64,000 nucleotides of DNA from Mesorhizobium jarvisii (lineage in GTDB: Bacteria; Pseudomonadota; Alphaproteobacteria; Rhizobiales; Rhizobiaceae). The position numbers and the translations under genes were made by a program. The notes under the pieces are model-generated. The model saw only the letters and a program-made list of their open reading frames with translations. It did no database searches and was not told the origin of the DNA. The DNA lies in NCBI RefSeq assembly GCF_003601985.1, contig NZ_QZXA01000002.1, forward strand, positions 496,001 through 560,000. The letters run 5' to 3'. Below, piece by piece: positions 45,624 to 53,242 of the stretch. How positions within the stretch are numbered: the stretch's first letter is position 1; each line of letters starts with the position of its first letter.

Positions 45624-46121
45624 TCAGGCGTCATCGCGCCGAGGCACTGTTGTTGCGAGCCTGAGATAGCGCCGCAGGCCGGCTTCGCCACGCGGCGTTG
45701 TCCAGCGATGGTTCCAGGCGAAGGCCGGCCGCAGCAGGGGTGCCAGGAATTTGAGGATCGGCCTCTCGACAGTGACCTGCCAGGTCAGTTGGACATGGGT
45801 GCCGCTGCCTGACGGCGACAGTTCGGCCCGCCATAGCCCGTCGAAGTCGCCAAAGGTTTTCACGACGACCAGCCTGCCAGGCTCGAGTTCGGCGGCCTCG
45901 ATGATGAAGTTCAGCTCATAGGGCAGGGCGCCGCGCGCCCGTGCCCTTGCCCGCGAGCCGACTGATGCCTTGCCCTTGCGGTCGAGCGGAACCACTTCCT
46001 TGTAGACCTCGCCCCACCAGAGCGGGAGCAATTCGGCGTCGGAGAGCACGTCCCACACTTGCTGCGGCGTGCCTTCGGGAATGTCCCAGCTTTCGTCGAA
46101 GCGGAAGACGTTGCTAGGCAT
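45624..46121 (-). CDS. SRPBCC family lipid/ligand-binding protein
   Basis: A 165-residue soluble protein of the START/Bet v1-like SRPBCC superfamily (polyketide cyclase-type): [38 protein letters not shown] and a C-terminal helix region [29 protein letters not shown] seven bases before ATG 46121. A CCTAATATA word at 46158-46150 lies at a suitable distance to be its -10 element. Function unknown. Confidence 0.8.
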   Translation of the reverse strand: MPSNVFRFDESWDIPEGTPQQVWDVLSDAELLPLWWGEVYKEVVPLDRKGKASVGSRARARARGALPYELNFIIEAAELEPGRLVVVKTFGDFDGLWRAELSPSGSGTHVQLTWQVTVERPILKFLAPLLRPAFAWNHRWTTPRGEAGLRRYLRLATTVPRRDDA

Positions 46122-46183
46122 CGCGGTTCCTCCATTTTGGCGGAACGCTTATATTAGGAGAATCTTCTTTATTCGGCCAGCAA

Positions 46184-46672
46184 TCAGGTGACGATCTGCT
46201 TGACGTAATAACGCACCGCTTTCTTGCCACCGTGGATCACCGCTTCGCCGACCTCGGTAAAGCCCAGCGCGGCGTGGAAGGCATCCGAGACGGGGTTGGG
46301 CGGATCGGCGTTGACCTCGCAGGTGACCAGCGTGTGGCCGGCGCGTTCGGCATGTTCGAACAGGTCCTCATAGAGCCGGCGCGCATGGCCGCGGCCCCTT
46401 GCATGCGCCGCCACGACGACGCGGTCGACATAGATGAAGCGTTCGTAGCGTTCGCGGAACCAGATGAAGTTCGGGCTGTCGTAGTTGGCTTCCTGGTCGA
46501 AGGTCATGATGAAGGCTTCGAGATCGCCGATGCGCCGTGCGTAGAACGCCTCGCCGAGCAGGAACGACAGCCGCTCGGCTTCGAGCCAGGACAGTTCGGC
46601 GGCATGCTCGTTGTTGAGCGCCAGTACGTCCCCTTCGTCGCCTTGCGCTATGCGGTCTATCGGGGCGGTCAT
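46184..46672 (-). CDS. GNAT family N-acetyltransferase
   Basis: A 162-residue acetyltransferase: VDRVVVAAHARGRGHARRLYEDLFEHAERAG contains the acetyl-CoA motif A (Arg/Gly-x-x-Gly-x-Gly/Ala type), followed by VTCEVNADPPNPVSDAFHAALGFTEVG. Its start ATG 46672 overlaps the cutC stop by ATGA, so the two are translationally coupled. Substrate unknown; the N-terminal half suggests a small-molecule acetyltransferase. Confidence 0.88.
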   Translation of the reverse strand: MTAPIDRIAQGDEGDVLALNNEHAAELSWLEAERLSFLLGEAFYARRIGDLEAFIMTFDQEANYDSPNFIWFRERYERFIYVDRVVVAAHARGRGHARRLYEDLFEHAERAGHTLVTCEVNADPPNPVSDAFHAALGFTEVGEAVIHGGKKAVRYYVKQIVT

Positions 46673-47427
46673 GCCTTGGCCGCCGCGATCGTCGCCGCCA
46701 CCTGCGGTGTGTCGGTCACTGTGTTGCGGTATTCGCGATCGAGATCGGAGCCGCCCATGCCAACCTTGGGATTGCGGTAGTGCATCGCGCTTGGCACGTC
46801 CTTCAGCGCTGCAAAGTGCATTTCGGCCAGTCCGGTCCTTTGGCGCACCTCGGCGATGTTGCCGAGATCGAGCCCGCCGCAACCGAGGATGATGATGCGG
46901 TCGCCGGCCTGCCGCACGAGATCCGCCAGTAACGACAAGCCTTCGATCGCGGTGTCGCGTTGGCCGCTGGTCAGCACGCGGCCGACCTTGCAGCGGATCA
47001 GCGCTTCCAGCGCCTCGGCCGGATCGCGTGTCATGTCGAAGGCACGATGGCAGGTGACGTTCAGGGAGCCGGCGGCCTCGGTCAATTCGCTCATGCGCTC
47101 TTCGTCGATGGTGCCGTCGGCGTTCAGGCAGCCGAACACCACGCCCGGCACGCCGAGATCGCGCAGCGCCGCGACATCGGCGAGCATCGAGCGGTATTCG
47201 GTCTCGCTGTAGAGAAAATCGCCGCCGCGCGGCCGCACCATGACGTGAAACGGCACGGTCGCCTGGTCGAGAGCCGCGCGCACCGTGCCGAGGCTCGGCG
47301 TGATGCCGCCCTCGACCAGGCTGGCGCACAGTTCGACCCGGTCGGCGCCGGCGGCCTGCGCGGCGAGCAGGCCATCGATGCCTTCGACACATATTTCGAT
47401 CAGCGGTGGGTGTGTTTCCGTGGTCAA
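46669..47427 (-). CDS. cutC: CutC family copper homeostasis protein
   Basis: A 252-residue TIM-barrel protein with the CutC signatures IEICVEGIDGLLAAQAAGADRVELCASLVEGGITPSLG, PFHVMVRPRGGDFLYSETEY and CHRAFDMTRDPAEALEALI, ending with RILTSGQ-like VGRVLTSGQ and MHYRNPKVGMGG. Proposed roles in copper handling are debated. It is followed by an overlapping GNAT gene. It is divergent from the AhpD-like gene. Confidence 0.9.
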   Translation of the reverse strand: MTTETHPPLIEICVEGIDGLLAAQAAGADRVELCASLVEGGITPSLGTVRAALDQATVPFHVMVRPRGGDFLYSETEYRSMLADVAALRDLGVPGVVFGCLNADGTIDEERMSELTEAAGSLNVTCHRAFDMTRDPAEALEALIRCKVGRVLTSGQRDTAIEGLSLLADLVRQAGDRIIILGCGGLDLGNIAEVRQRTGLAEMHFAALKDVPSAMHYRNPKVGMGGSDLDREYRNTVTDTPQVAATIAAAKA

Positions 47428-47532
47428 GGGGCGATCCAGTCCATGATGTTGCGCAAAGCCCTAGCACCCGGGCGGCTGGCGCGAAAGCGTGAACGGCGCA
47501 CCGCCATTTGGACCAGCCGCACATTTCCCCGC

Positions 47533-47585
47533 TTGACAGTCTTATAACTGTGTAGTTATGAATAACCCATAGCTATACGGTTATG
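47533..47585 (+). promoter_or_regulatory. Promoter with overlapping palindromic operators before the AhpD-like gene
   Basis: TTGACA (47533-47538) and TATGAA (47557-47562) with 18-base spacing form a near-consensus sigma-70 promoter. The spacer contains the perfect inverted repeat ATAACT-GTGT-AGTTAT (47544-47559). A second related pair, ATAACC and GGTTAT separated by 11 bases (47562-47584), lies just downstream. This looks like a repressor site of the MarR/HxlR/TetR size class controlling the gene at 47701. No regulator gene is adjacent. Confidence 0.6.
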
Positions 47586-47700
47586 GATTGACCGTTGGCC
47601 GTGCGGCGGCAGCCGAAATTCCATCTGCTGAAATCCCGGATGCGCTGCTTCCGGGCTCGGCAAAACACGTCCTGACGAAACGCCTAAAAAGGAGAAGACC

Positions 47701-48156
47701 ATGCAAGCCAGACTCAAGAATCCCGTGATGCTCATCCCAGGCGCCCTGCAGGCGCTGCTGGCGTTGGACAAGTCGACCGAGGCGGCCGACATACCCTATG
47801 TGACGCGCAAGCTCATTCATCTGCGCGCCAGCCAGATTAATGCCTGCAGCCTCTGCGTCGACATGCACGCGCGCGAACTGAAGAAGGCCGGCGAGAAGGA
47901 CGAGCGCATTTTTGCGCTGGCGGCATGGCGCGAGACGCCCTACTTCACCGACGCCGAACGGGCGGCCCTGGCGCTGGCCGAGGCCGGCACGAGGCTCGCC
48001 GACCGGCCCGACGCCGTGCCGGACGATGTCTGGGACGAAGCCGCCCGCCACTATGATGAAAAGGCGCTTGCCGCGCTGGTTGTCCAGATCGCCCTGATCA
48101 ACGCCTTCAACCGGCTGAATGCGACGACACGACAGATGGTCGGCAGCTGGGGCTGA
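47701..48156 (+). CDS. Carboxymuconolactone decarboxylase / AhpD-like alkylhydroperoxidase
   Basis: A 151-residue all-helical protein with the AhpD-type active site CSLCVDMHARELKKAG (two cysteines spaced CxxC and a nearby His) preceded by VTRKLIHLRASQINA. Members are peroxidase-like or thiol-disulfide enzymes in oxidative stress. AGGAG precedes ATG 47701. The upstream promoter with paired palindromes suggests tight, inducible control. Physiological substrate unknown. Confidence 0.85.
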   Translation: MQARLKNPVMLIPGALQALLALDKSTEAADIPYVTRKLIHLRASQINACSLCVDMHARELKKAGEKDERIFALAAWRETPYFTDAERAALALAEAGTRLADRPDAVPDDVWDEAARHYDEKALAALVVQIALINAFNRLNATTRQMVGSWG

Positions 48157-48257
48157 GCACTGGTCCTGCGCTGGGGGCAGGATGGTTATCCGATACGGAG
48201 CGGGTAGGCGGGCGGCGTGTTGCCTCTCGCCTTTCGGCACATGAGCATGACGCTTGG

Positions 48258-48689
48258 CTACTGCCGCAATTCCGTGTTCTTGGCGCCTTGCTCGACCTGG
48301 TCGATCACAAGGAGCTTGACCGGGCCACCGCCGATGTTCGTGGCCTGATGCCACTGGCCGATCATCTCGATGATGAAATCGCCTGTTTTGTAGGTGTTGC
48401 TGTTGCCGGACTCGACATTGGTGACCTTCAGCGTTCCGGCCTCGACATAGGCATAGCGCGGGAAGGGGTGCCGGTGCACCGGCAAGGTCGCGCCCGGCGC
48501 GATGTCATAGGTCGACACCAGCACCTGCACGTTCTTCTGCGGCAGCGTGATCGGCTGGCCGGAAGCGGTGGTCGTGCGTGATGCGAGCGGGGTGACGACG
48601 ACAGGCGTGCTGCTGCTGTCCAGTGCCAGAGCGCAATTCGCGTAAAGCGCAACCGCGGCCAGCAGAACCGAAACCAGGATTTTGCGCAT
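48258..48689 (-). CDS. Exported cupin-domain protein
   Basis: A 143-residue protein with a signal peptide (MRKILVSVLLAAVALYANCALA) and one cupin barrel: motif 1 as GATLPVHRHPFPRYAYVEAG and motif 2 as GDFIIEMIGQWHQATNIGG, giving the metal-binding His and Glu-type residues. GGGAGG before ATG 48689 fixes the start. It is converging on the AhpD-like gene. The periplasmic location is predicted; function unknown. Confidence 0.85.
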   Translation of the reverse strand: MRKILVSVLLAAVALYANCALALDSSSTPVVVTPLASRTTTASGQPITLPQKNVQVLVSTYDIAPGATLPVHRHPFPRYAYVEAGTLKVTNVESGNSNTYKTGDFIIEMIGQWHQATNIGGGPVKLLVIDQVEQGAKNTELRQ

Positions 48690-48917
48690 GATTCCTCCCT
48701 GAACCGAGGCATCTATCGCGCGGCGGACAACCGCGCGCAAGCGGGAGCGGGGCGACATTGCGATGAATTGGCTCCTTCAACCCACCAGCCGAAGTCCTCC
48801 CTCAAGCTCTGCGGAGGCAATGCCGGTTTTCGACGTTGCCGAAATTTGACGCAGAACAATGTGCCACCGGATCGCCGGCCCTACAGAATTGCGTTCAGTC
48901 GTAGGAGTTCGGGCTTG

Positions 48918-49277
48918 ATGTTTGATGCAATGACAAGACGCACGGTGGTAGGCACGATGGTCTCCTTTCCGCGTATAGGGGCCGCTGCACCGGAAGAGAT
49001 TTTTGCCGCAAACTCGAACGAAAGTCCCATCCTGGCGGGTTTTCGGCGCTGGGAGGCAATGATGAATTCGATCTCCCTGGACATTTCCGACCGCGATCTG
49101 AAACGCGTCTATCAAGACATATCGGAGATTGCGAAGGCCATGCTCGCCAAACCGGCCACAAATACGCGCGAGTTCGCGGCGCAGTTCCTGGTTGTTTGCA
49201 GCGGCGACGCGATCGAATACCGGCGGGCCGCCCAACATCTCCATGCCCATGCGCAGAGCATTGTCGGTATGGCGTGA
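48918..49277 (+). CDS. Small hypothetical protein with Tat-like N-terminus
   Basis: A 119-residue protein beginning MFDAMTRRTVVGTMVSFPRIGAAA, with the twin arginines near the start of a short hydrophobic stretch, and a helical remainder (FRRWEAMMNSI, then VYQDISEIAKAMLAKPATNTREFAAQFLVVCSGD). Its layout resembles small rhizobial orphan proteins that have a signal-like start and a helical tail. Function unknown. First of a run of very small genes with large gaps. Confidence 0.45.
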   Translation: MFDAMTRRTVVGTMVSFPRIGAAAPEEIFAANSNESPILAGFRRWEAMMNSISLDISDRDLKRVYQDISEIAKAMLAKPATNTREFAAQFLVVCSGDAIEYRRAAQHLHAHAQSIVGMA

Positions 49278-49500
49278 GGGGGCACCGTGGGATGGCTCCG
49301 CAGGCTTCGACAACTTCAACGCAAAGATTGACCTCGCTGTTAGGCCCCCACGTGATCCATCGCAAGCTCCTTAGGAAGCAATGGTGAAACATCGATTTTT
49401 ATAGCGCTCGCCCCGGGCTGCCCTCTCGTCTCCGCCGGCTTTGATCTACCTTTAGCGCGCGATCGAAGACGGGTCCGCTTCATTTGATTGATGGATGAAG

Positions 49501-49509
49501 GCTAATATG
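49501..49509 (+). repeat. GCTAATATG word, one of several in 46-53 kb
   Basis: GCTAATATG occurs here, at 51009-51017, and inverted at 50511-50519 and 52200-52208. Close variants are CCTAATATA (46158-46150), GCTAATATA (51391-51399) and TCTAATATG (52929-52937). All lie outside recognised coding sequence or at the start of small frames. The AT-rich core could be a -10 element or a binding site for an AT-preferring regulator. Confidence 0.5.
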
Positions 49510-49572
49510 AGCAAGTGCTAATAGACGCTCACGTCCTATGTTTTGCAGAGGCTCGCTGGTGGGTGGCCCAAT

Positions 49573-49773
49573 ATGACCAAGACGACACTCATTGCTATCG
49601 CTGTCCTTGCCATCAGCATCGGCTATGCGGATGCCAAGGACAAGGACCGGCCGGCTTGCACCGCGTCGAGCCCACTCTTCAAAGTTCTCGGTAACAAATG
49701 TTTTCTCGTCAAGGGTTCGATGATCTATGGCGACATTGCCGAGCTTTCCCAGATAGTTCGCTTGGGCTGGTAG
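49573..49773 (+). CDS. Small exported orphan protein
   Basis: A 66-residue frame starting MTKTTLIAIAVLAISIGYADA, a good signal peptide, followed by a short mature part with two cysteines (ACTASSPLFKVLGNKCFLVKG). A GGTGGG sequence lies upstream. No family recognised. The signal peptide is the main reason to accept it. Confidence 0.45.
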   Translation: MTKTTLIAIAVLAISIGYADAKDKDRPACTASSPLFKVLGNKCFLVKGSMIYGDIAELSQIVRLGW

Positions 49774-50055
49774 CCAGGCCAGCGGCATGTTTCGCCATCC
49801 TCTTTGCCCTTAAGGTCGAGCATCGTTCGACCACAAACTCAACCTTGCTCACTTTCGGAAGTGGTTGACGATTTGAGATGATGGCGCCGGCGAACTCGCC
49901 TTGTTGGAAACGTCTGATTGCCAGTTTGATCTGACGCGGCCTCTTTGCGCGTCATTCGCAGGAGCTTGTCAAAGCGAGCATGGTTTTCCACCGTTAACTC
50001 TTTGGATCGAGTTTTCTTGCTGGCGCTTCGGTGACTCGTTTATTAGAGACTCCTT

Positions 50056-50247
50056 ATGGAGAGACGGCACGCAATCCGAAGAATCAGCGATGGGCTCTGG
50101 GAGGTCTACGACATAGACAACAACAAGGTTGTACGCGTGGGTGGAGTGCCCTTGACAAACTTGTTGGATGAAGACGCGCTCGACGCGTTGGACCTGATAA
50201 GGGATGGCTTCCTGAACCCGGGCCAGTCCAGGAGGACAAAGGCCTAA
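50056..50247 (+). CDS. Small orphan protein
   Basis: A 63-residue frame (MERRHAIRRISDGLWEVYDIDNN, then VPLTNLLDEDALDALDLIRDGFL). The composition is protein-like and acidic in the second half, but there is no clear Shine-Dalgarno sequence. The word GLWEVYDID suggests a small beta-strand domain. No family recognised. Confidence 0.4.
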   Translation: MERRHAIRRISDGLWEVYDIDNNKVVRVGGVPLTNLLDEDALDALDLIRDGFLNPGQSRRTKA

Positions 50248-50269
50248 GCAAGGTGCCAGTTCAGGGCGA

Positions 50270-50455
50270 CTAGTCAGGCGGCGGAAGTTGCAATCCCAAA
50301 TGCAAACGCTGATTCACAGCGAAAGCGACGGCATCGGACTCACGTTCGAAGGCTCTGGAATAGGTGTTGCCGTCCGTTGTTACGATCCTAACAACCCACT
50401 CGCCTAGGGATTGGCTGATTTCCACAGTTGGGGGCGACGGTTTGGTGTCGGCCAT
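50270..50455 (-). CDS. Small orphan protein
   Basis: A 61-residue frame (MADTKPSPPTVEISQSLGEW, then VVRIVTTDGNTYSRAFERESDAVAFAVNQRLHLGL). The WVVRIVTTDGNTYSRAFERESDAVAFA part looks like a small beta-beta-alpha unit of the kind seen in short rhizobial orphans. AGGAG is present but only one base from the ATG. A GCTAATATG word lies about 56 bases upstream on the same strand. Confidence 0.45.
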   Translation of the reverse strand: MADTKPSPPTVEISQSLGEWVVRIVTTDGNTYSRAFERESDAVAFAVNQRLHLGLQLPPPD

Positions 50456-50601
50456 GCTCCTGCTTCAAAAACTGATGGTTTCGGAATGTCTCACGAAGTC
50501 GGTCGCCCCTCATATTAGCGTTAATAAATACAATGCCATAGATGGCTGGGATTCTCCAAATCGTGCGCAAGCCGGCTTCCATCGTCACCGAGATCAGAAA
50601 C

Positions 50602-50865
50602 ATGATCCTCCGGTTGCCGCGCCCCCCAAGGGAGATCGCCGTGCCTCTCGAGACTCTCGCCCATACACTTGCCGCACGCGAAAGCGTCTACGTCGACTGC
50701 AGCCATTCCATGTGCTGCCGATCGGCCAAACTCGATATACAAGCGCTCACAGGCCGCCTTGAACCCGGCCACCGCTCAATGCATCAGGATCTTGTCGGGC
50801 TGTTCGTCTGCTCGCACTGCAAGGCCGCGGGCCGCGATCGGCGCCCGGTGTTCTTGCATTCCTGA
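50602..50865 (+). CDS. Small zinc-ribbon-like protein
   Basis: An 87-residue frame (from ATG 50602; ATG 50542 would add 20 residues) with the pattern VDCSHSMCCRSAKLDIQALTGRLEPGHRSMHQDLVGLFVCSHCKAAGRD. Paired cysteines at both ends (C..CC and CSHC) suggest a zinc ribbon. The middle LDIQALTGRLEPG and FVCSHCKAAGRD resemble small rhizobial Zn-binding orphans. Function unknown. Confidence 0.5.
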   Translation: MILRLPRPPREIAVPLETLAHTLAARESVYVDCSHSMCCRSAKLDIQALTGRLEPGHRSMHQDLVGLFVCSHCKAAGRDRRPVFLHS

Positions 50866-51120
50866 CTACGAGGGACAGCAACGGGAGCGGAGCCGCGACT
50901 GGAAACCGACTTTCGAGCGACGATGAAAGGGGGCCGACGCCTCGTTGGGCGGGGGGCGTTGGGGTAAAAGGCGCCGGCCAGGCGGAAACATGTCCGCCAC
51001 AAGGACATGCTAATATGCGGTTGCCGCCGGCGCCTATGGTGCGATCGCGGAACGCGCAGGCCGGCAACAAACAGCACCAACGGGGCCTTCTGCGATTGCG
51101 GGTTTCCAATCAAGAAGACC

Positions 51121-51345
51121 TCATGGCTTCCTGATCCTCACCCCAGCGCCGCCGCCATTTTCGGTGGTGAACTCGACGCCGGCCGATTCGAGGGCGCCCT
51201 GAGCAGCTTTGATCACGGCCTTGCGGCTGTTACCGTGTTTTAGGATCAACTCCCAGACCAGGTCCGCAGTCAAACCGTTCTCTGAAGCGAAACTTTCGAC
51301 CTGATGGTCGTGAATAATATCATGCCAGGCCTTATAGCCGCCCAT
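51121..51345 (-). CDS. Small protein with DUF3606-like helix-turn-helix segment
   Basis: A 74-residue frame: VESFASENGLTADLVWELILKHGNSRKAVIKAAQGAL resembles the DUF3606-type small proteins of rhizobia (a helix, the word LI-KHG-N-R, and a second helix), followed by a Gly-rich tail. CGGAGA lies seven bases before ATG 51345. Function unknown. Confidence 0.55.
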   Translation of the reverse strand: MGGYKAWHDIIHDHQVESFASENGLTADLVWELILKHGNSRKAVIKAAQGALESAGVEFTTENGGGAGVRIRKP

Positions 51346-51407
51346 TTGGGTCTCCGCTCTAGGCGCCGCATGGCAAGTATATGCCGCAATGCTAATATAG
51401 GAGAAAC

Positions 51408-51533
51408 ATGCGAACGAACGACGTAATCAGGCCCATGGCGCGTTCTAGGAGGCTGTTCAGACGCTTCTCGACTGACTGGCGCCATCGGGCGGGTTCATCC
51501 GCGCCGGCATACCGAAAGGTCCCAACGTTATGA
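51408..51533 (+). CDS. Possible 41-residue arginine-rich peptide
   Basis: AGGAG five bases before ATG 51408 opens a 41-codon frame rich in Arg and Ser. Apart from the Shine-Dalgarno sequence and the GCTAATATA word immediately upstream there is no support, and it could be chance. Confidence 0.22.
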   Translation: MRTNDVIRPMARSRRLFRRFSTDWRHRAGSSAPAYRKVPTL

Positions 51534-51542
51534 CGTGAGCGG

Positions 51543-51826
51543 TCATTGGGCGATCTCCCGCTTTGCTTGGTCTATGACGCGGTCCCCTGCGGCGCCTAGA
51601 ACGTTCGCGATGCGGAGCAGTCGAACGGCTAGGCGAATTTTCGGCCTGGCAGGGAAGTGTCCTTGTTTTCTCCTGCCAAAATCGAAAGCTCGACTTTGAC
51701 CATCTCGATGTCGAGCTCTCGGTTATTGTCGAGGTATCCGAAAGCACCGGTGGTGACGGTCCCGCCAATCCCGACGACGCCCCCAACTGCCGCAGACGCA
51801 ACAGCGTTCCAAACCTTGGACGGCAT
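51543..51826 (-). pseudogene. Small membrane-associated orphan gene with an apparent frameshift
   Basis: From ATG 51826 the frame encodes a membrane-spanning start (AVASAAVGGVVGIGGTVTTGAFGY) and LDNNRELDIEMVKVELSILAGENKDTSLPGRKFA, then stops at a TAG near 51630. In another frame the reading continues AVRLLRIANVLGAAGDRVIDQAKREIAQ to a stop at 51543. Adding one base at the TAG would join them into one protein of about 94 residues. The first part resembles rhizobial proteins with an NRELDI-x-MV-x-V core. It may be truncated in this strain or a sequence error. Confidence 0.45.
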
Positions 51827-51999
51827 CGCGCTAGCCCCTTTCATTGAAAGTTGGATAGTCGCGCAGGAACGCGTGCGAAAGCAACATCACGACCGGAAGG
51901 GATGGGGAAATTGGCGATTGTAGCCCAGACGTAGCCCCATAAGGCAAAAGCGCAATTTCGCGCTCAGGCAGGCATCATTCCTAAGTGTTTGAAAATGTT

Positions 52000-52074
52000 T
52001 GGCTCCCCGGGCCGGATTCGAACCAGCGACCAACCGGTTAACAGCCGGTTGCTCTACCACTGAGCTACCGGGGA
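52000..52074 (-). tRNA. tRNA-Asn (GUU)
   Basis: On the minus strand: acceptor TCCCCGG paired with CCGGGGA, D arm GCTC/GAGC, anticodon arm with loop containing GTT, T arm CTGG-containing with TTCGAAT, discriminator G and encoded CCA (52002-52000). All stems pair. It is the canonical Asn tRNA of this window. Confidence 0.95.
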
Positions 52075-52102
52075 ACGGATGCTCTTCAGCAAGTGGCGCA
52101 GC

Positions 52103-52130
52103 CTATAGCAAACACCTTTCGCCTTTGCAA
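52103..52130 (-). promoter_or_regulatory. Promoter of tRNA-Asn
   Basis: Read leftward, TTGCAA (52130-52125) and CTATAG (52108-52103) are separated by 16 bases and lie about 30 bases before the tRNA 5' end, the usual form of a rhizobial tRNA promoter. Confidence 0.6.
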
Positions 52131-52296
52131 AGAAGCATTTCGCTTTTTTCCGAGACTTTTTCGCGCGGCGGGTTTCTCGCAATCGGCCGCGTCCGCCCTC
52201 ATATTAGCCGTCTTGGCGATGGGCGCGGAACCGAAACGGCGGTCGCGGCTTTCGTAAACAGGCTTTTTCGAGCGACCAGATGGACAGCCATTGGCG

Positions 52297-52584
52297 ATGA
52301 CCGCAGCAGACGAAAACCGGATACCGGCACGAAAGATCTCGATTTTCGGCCGCGAATTCACCATGCCGCAATCGCGCGGCCTCAGAATCACGATCGGCAT
52401 TCTCTTGACCATCGGCGGCATTCTTGGCTTTCTGCCGATCCTTGGCTTCTGGATGGTTCCGATCGGATTGCTGGTGCTTTCCTATGAATTCGCCATGGTG
52501 CGGCGCCACCGGCGTCGCTTCGTCGTCTGGTGGGAGCGGCGGCGTCGGCCGGATGGAACGACGGGCACCAAACCGGGCGTTTGA
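52297..52584 (+). CDS. Small PGPGW-like transmembrane protein
   Basis: A 95-residue protein with two adjacent hydrophobic helices (LRITIGILLTIGGILGFLPILGFWMVPIGLLVLSYEF) followed by a basic tail (RRHRRRFVVWWERRRR). This hairpin with a Gly-Trp/Pro turn resembles putative PGPGW transmembrane proteins. ATG 52297 is preferred over a TTG six bases upstream. It is next to tRNA-Asn. Function unknown. Confidence 0.75.
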   Translation: MTAADENRIPARKISIFGREFTMPQSRGLRITIGILLTIGGILGFLPILGFWMVPIGLLVLSYEFAMVRRHRRRFVVWWERRRRPDGTTGTKPGV

Positions 52585-52605
52585 CCATGCCGTTCTTCCG
52601 CTGCG

Positions 52606-52851
52606 TTATGCCCTTGTTCGGGTTTCGGATTTTGGCGAATCCGCTTTTCGGTTCGCACCTCTTCCCAAATCCTCGCGGATTTCCCTGAGAACGGCGGCAG
52701 CCGAGGCCAGGCGCGCGCGGTCCCGCGGCGAAAGCCTGGCGGTGCCATCTATCGCCAGGCAGTCGATGGCATGGCGCAGCAACGCCTCGCATGCTGATCG
52801 CGACAAGCCGTCCCAGGCGTTCGTTCCGGTGTTGGGCGTTGCCGGCCGCAT
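52606..52851 (-). CDS. Small hypothetical helical protein
   Basis: An 81-residue frame (MRPATPNTGTNAWDGLSRSA, then CEALLRHAIDCLAIDGTARLSPRDRARLASAAAVLREI). GGAGGA seven bases before ATG 52851 is strong support. Mostly alpha-helical. Converges with the PGPGW-like gene. No family recognised. Confidence 0.6.
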   Translation of the reverse strand: MRPATPNTGTNAWDGLSRSACEALLRHAIDCLAIDGTARLSPRDRARLASAAAVLREIREDLGRGANRKADSPKSETRTRA

Positions 52852-53077
52852 GGCGAAATCCTCCTCGTTTCTCAACGGTGGCGGGGGGCGTGGAGTTTCT
52901 CGTGATCTCCTGGTATACTTAATGATCGTCTAATATGCGTCGTGACCCATTGTGACCACGGCGATCGATGTGGAGGGTCGGATTCTTGCAGAGGAAACCG
53001 CGCCGAATGCGTGGTGGCCGCTTGACGCCATTTTCGCCGCAACCTATTGGAACCGGGTGGAACGCCGGGAGCAACGA

Positions 53078-53151
53078 GGCCTCGTGGCGGAGTGGTTACG
53101 CAGAGGACTGCAAATCCTTGCACCCCGGTTCGATTCCGGGCGAGGCCTCCA
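53078..53151 (+). tRNA. tRNA-Cys (GCA)
   Basis: Acceptor GGCCTCG pairs with CGAGGCC; anticodon arm AGGA-CTGCAAA-TCCT presents GCA; T arm CCCGG-TTCGATT-CCGGG; discriminator T and encoded CCA at 53149-53151. All arms are intact. Confidence 0.95.
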
Positions 53152-53242
53152 ATACCCGGGCTCCCGCGCGCTCAGCGCCGGAGCCTGACGTTCTCATCGA
53201 AATGAACCGCGGTTCTGGCGCGGCAAGCGGATTGGTTGGAAC

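Noticed and set aside
51999..52080. Integration site with a duplicated tRNA-Asn 3' end
   Set aside because: I looked for a second copy of the T-arm/acceptor segment within the window and did not see one, and no integrase is present.
49501..52208. Possible CRISPR array from repeated AT-rich words
   Set aside because: The repeated word is only nine bases, irregularly spaced by hundreds of bases and in both orientations, with no cas genes.
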